Shown: one piece after another, positions 22,318 through 23,828 of the stretch
How the letters are laid out: each line of letters opens with the position of its first letter
Position numbering within the stretch: position 1 is the stretch's first letter
From: Sphacelaria rigidula
Lineage: Eukaryota > Phaeophyceae > Sphacelariales
DNA length: 23,828 bases
NCBI GenBank assembly: GCA_964200075.2
Contig: CAXNAA020000244.1
Coordinates: forward strand, 1-23,828
Direction of reading: 5' to 3'
The notes under the pieces: generated by a model
Database searches by the model: none
Seen by the model: only the letters and a program-made list of their open reading frames with translations
Told to the model about the DNA's origin: nothing
Position numbers and translations under genes: made by a program

Positions 22318-22546
22318 CCCCCCCACCCAAAACCAGCCCAAAACTGTCACGAAGAAAATGGTTATACAGCACCTGATGTTTGGTTTCAGGCTGCATGAAG
22401 CACCTAATATGGGCGGCGTTGGGGAAAACGAACCCAAGCGTGGCAATTCCCAGCTACTCGTTGAGCTCGGCTTTTTTCATGTCGTTTTACATGTAGATTT
22501 TTCTTTCCTAAATCAGCCACCTTTGGGGGGGGGGGGGGAGCTATCG
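22318..22546. mobile_element. Copy 2 of the element bordered by a C-run and a G-run
   Basis: About 229 bp matching 12145-12390 throughout, with a C-run at the left, a 14-G run at 22525-22538 and CTATCG at the right end. Its immediate flanks form their own inverted pair: TTCTACG before the C-run and CGTAGAA after CTAT. This pair differs from the flanking pair of copy 1. An open frame across it is not conserved between copies. Confidence 0.75.
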
Positions 22547-22960
22547 TAGAAAGTGTCGTGTATACTACCAAGGGAAGTAGCACGGGAACAATTTCTCCCC
22601 AACCAATAATTTCGGGTTCTCGTTCGTCGCCTCACCGCACCCGCTTCACATGATCCGAAAACAAAATCTCCCGAAAAAGTGCCTCCGTAACCCTTCCGCG
22701 ACGATTTGCACCTCAGAAGGCTCGGCGGATTTTGCTACCTCGGAATGACTTGCTCTACTCTCCAAGGGGATTCTGGCATGTGTTCATGTCTCTTCCGGTG
22801 CACGAAGTTTGAACTTGAAACGGAATGGGAATTTTCGTGGAAATATCATCACACCACATGCGCGGAAAATGTCCAAAACGATCAGAGATTCTTTATTTTT
22901 GGTACATATCATTTCTTGAAAAAAAGTCAGTTTGGGCTAGAAATTTACATACGGCCATAA

Positions 22961-23082
22961 GAAAACGTCAAGGCACCCTGGGACCCTGTCGAAGAGTAGA
23001 GCAAGTCATACTCCAGGGGTCAGAATCCTAGCCTCTCTCGAAAAACGTCGCAGAAGGATAAAAGAGTACTTTTCCGAGACCA
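22961..23082. repeat. Dispersed repeat family R2, copy 2
   Basis: Shares the exact core GAGTAGAGCAAGTCAT at 22994-23009 with copy 1 and weaker flanking similarity over roughly 120 bases. The relationship outside the core is diverged and contains small gaps. Confidence 0.6.
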
Positions 23083-23478
23083 TCTCTTTGGATTAGCAGA
23101 GGCGGCCTAGGGTCACTACAGTGCAGAATTCGGGGCAGAAACAACGTCTAGTGGACCTGATTTCCACGTCTTCTGCACGTTAGAAGGGCGGTTGACGATC
23201 GACAACTGTACGCACCGTAAAGCTGTTCAAAAGGACGAGAGTGAGCAAACATACTGCTGCAAGCGGCCAATAGGGGAGTGGACAGCGTTGACACAACCGC
23301 AGCGAAGCCTCGCGAGGAATACAGGAAATAAATGGTCGAGAAAGTGAACCAATTGGTAACTCACTAAGGATGTGTGGGAGAGGCGAATGTATCACTGAAA
23401 GTGATGTACCCCCGACGGGTGGCATATAGTTCTATTTCGGCACCAAACCCAAATATCTTCACCAGTCCAGGTTTGGCT

Positions 23479-23492
23479 GGGGGGGGGGGGGG
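23479..23492. repeat. 14-base G-run
   Basis: An uninterrupted run of G followed by TTGGGGCAGGGACGGG, which adds further G tracts and could support a G-quadruplex. No repeat family was recognised around it. Confidence 0.9.
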
Positions 23493-23732
23493 TTGGGGCA
23501 GGGACGGGCAGTGCTCTCAATCCAACCAAGTAGGCTGCCAGACGTGTTCAGACTCCTATAAACGTGAAGTTCGTTTACGTCATGAAAGCATGTTCGTGGA
23601 GTCGAAGCAAGGACTTACACTGTTGTACGCGTTGACCGCGAGTCAGAGAGGTCGAACTGACGTTGTGATTAAAAATACAACGAAGAGGTGGCTGGGTTGT
23701 GGAGAATTTTGGAGACCCCGCTGCGCCCTTGA

Positions 23733-23775
23733 GGGGGGGGGGGGGGGGTGTACTCCTGATCCTGCACGCCCAGGG
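23733..23775 (+). repeat. Dispersed repeat family R1, truncated copy with 16-base G-run
   Basis: A 16-base G-run (23733-23748) leads into TGTACTCCTGATCCTGCACG and CCCAGG, matching the start of the copies at 18676 and 21201. Similarity then fades, so this copy lacks the later half of the family. Confidence 0.65.
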
Positions 23776-23828
23776 CGGAAAAGCGTGGCGCTCGCTGTAT
23801 GTATTTATATACAAATGCCCGCTTGCGA

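Larger units (their letters stand above)
20578..23828. other. Repeat-rich stretch with no recognised gene
   Basis: Contains R1 copies (21201, 21721, 23733), R2 copy 2 (22961), copy 2 of the C/G-bordered element (22318), a palindrome cluster (22074-22134) and G-runs. Open frames such as plus 20530-20979 and plus 21432-21638 have no recognisable domain. A plus-strand acceptor-like TTGTTTCAG|GGTAAC near 20823-20831 precedes a frame ending at 20979, but there is no supporting exon. Exons of the minus-strand membrane gene may lie here undetected. Confidence 0.45.

Noticed and set aside
23180-23425. Hydrophobic minus-strand frame considered as an upstream transmembrane exon
   Set aside because: The likely acceptor TTTTGAACAG falls inside the hydrophobic part, and no donor of the needed phase connects it to exon A.

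Overview
The window looks like nuclear DNA of a eukaryote with intron-containing genes and large non-coding spaces. The type of heat-shock factor, its GC-rich third codon positions, introns of tens of bases to 1.3 kb, and the many poly(C)/poly(G) runs and short dispersed repeats make a stramenopile, perhaps a brown alga, my best guess. That assignment is inference; no rRNA, tRNA or organelle sequence is present to settle it.

Two protein-coding loci can be supported, both on the minus strand. (1) Positions 3709-6692 encode a heat-shock transcription factor (HSF). Its DNA-binding domain is interrupted by a 1334-base GT-AG intron, and joining the two exons restores the HSF core exactly. The spliced product is 549 residues with a Ser/Asn/Asp-rich middle and an acidic, aromatic C-terminus. 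(2) Positions 17078-19757 hold a set of phase-compatible exons with strong splice signals. They read as the last transmembrane helices of a polytopic membrane protein, then a segment like the first half of an RGS domain, then a short tail with a stop codon. The 5' exons were not found, so this gene is incomplete. If correct it would be a 7TM-RGS type G-protein regulator.

Layout: 1-3708 non-coding with two small tandem duplications; 3709-6692 HSF gene; about 6.7-17.0 kb non-coding with one of two copies of a C-run/G-run bordered element, a huge poly(C) region holding a 10-N assembly gap, and other homopolymer runs; 17.1-19.8 kb membrane/RGS candidate gene, whose large intron carries two dispersed repeats; 19.8-23.8 kb repeat-rich DNA with several repeat families, a 112-bp inverted-repeat element and a palindrome cluster.

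The most notable non-coding signals are a 229-246 bp element bordered by C-runs and G-runs whose immediate flanks are palindromic but differ between its two copies, and a five-copy dispersed family led by G-rich sequence. The two genes have no evident functional link.
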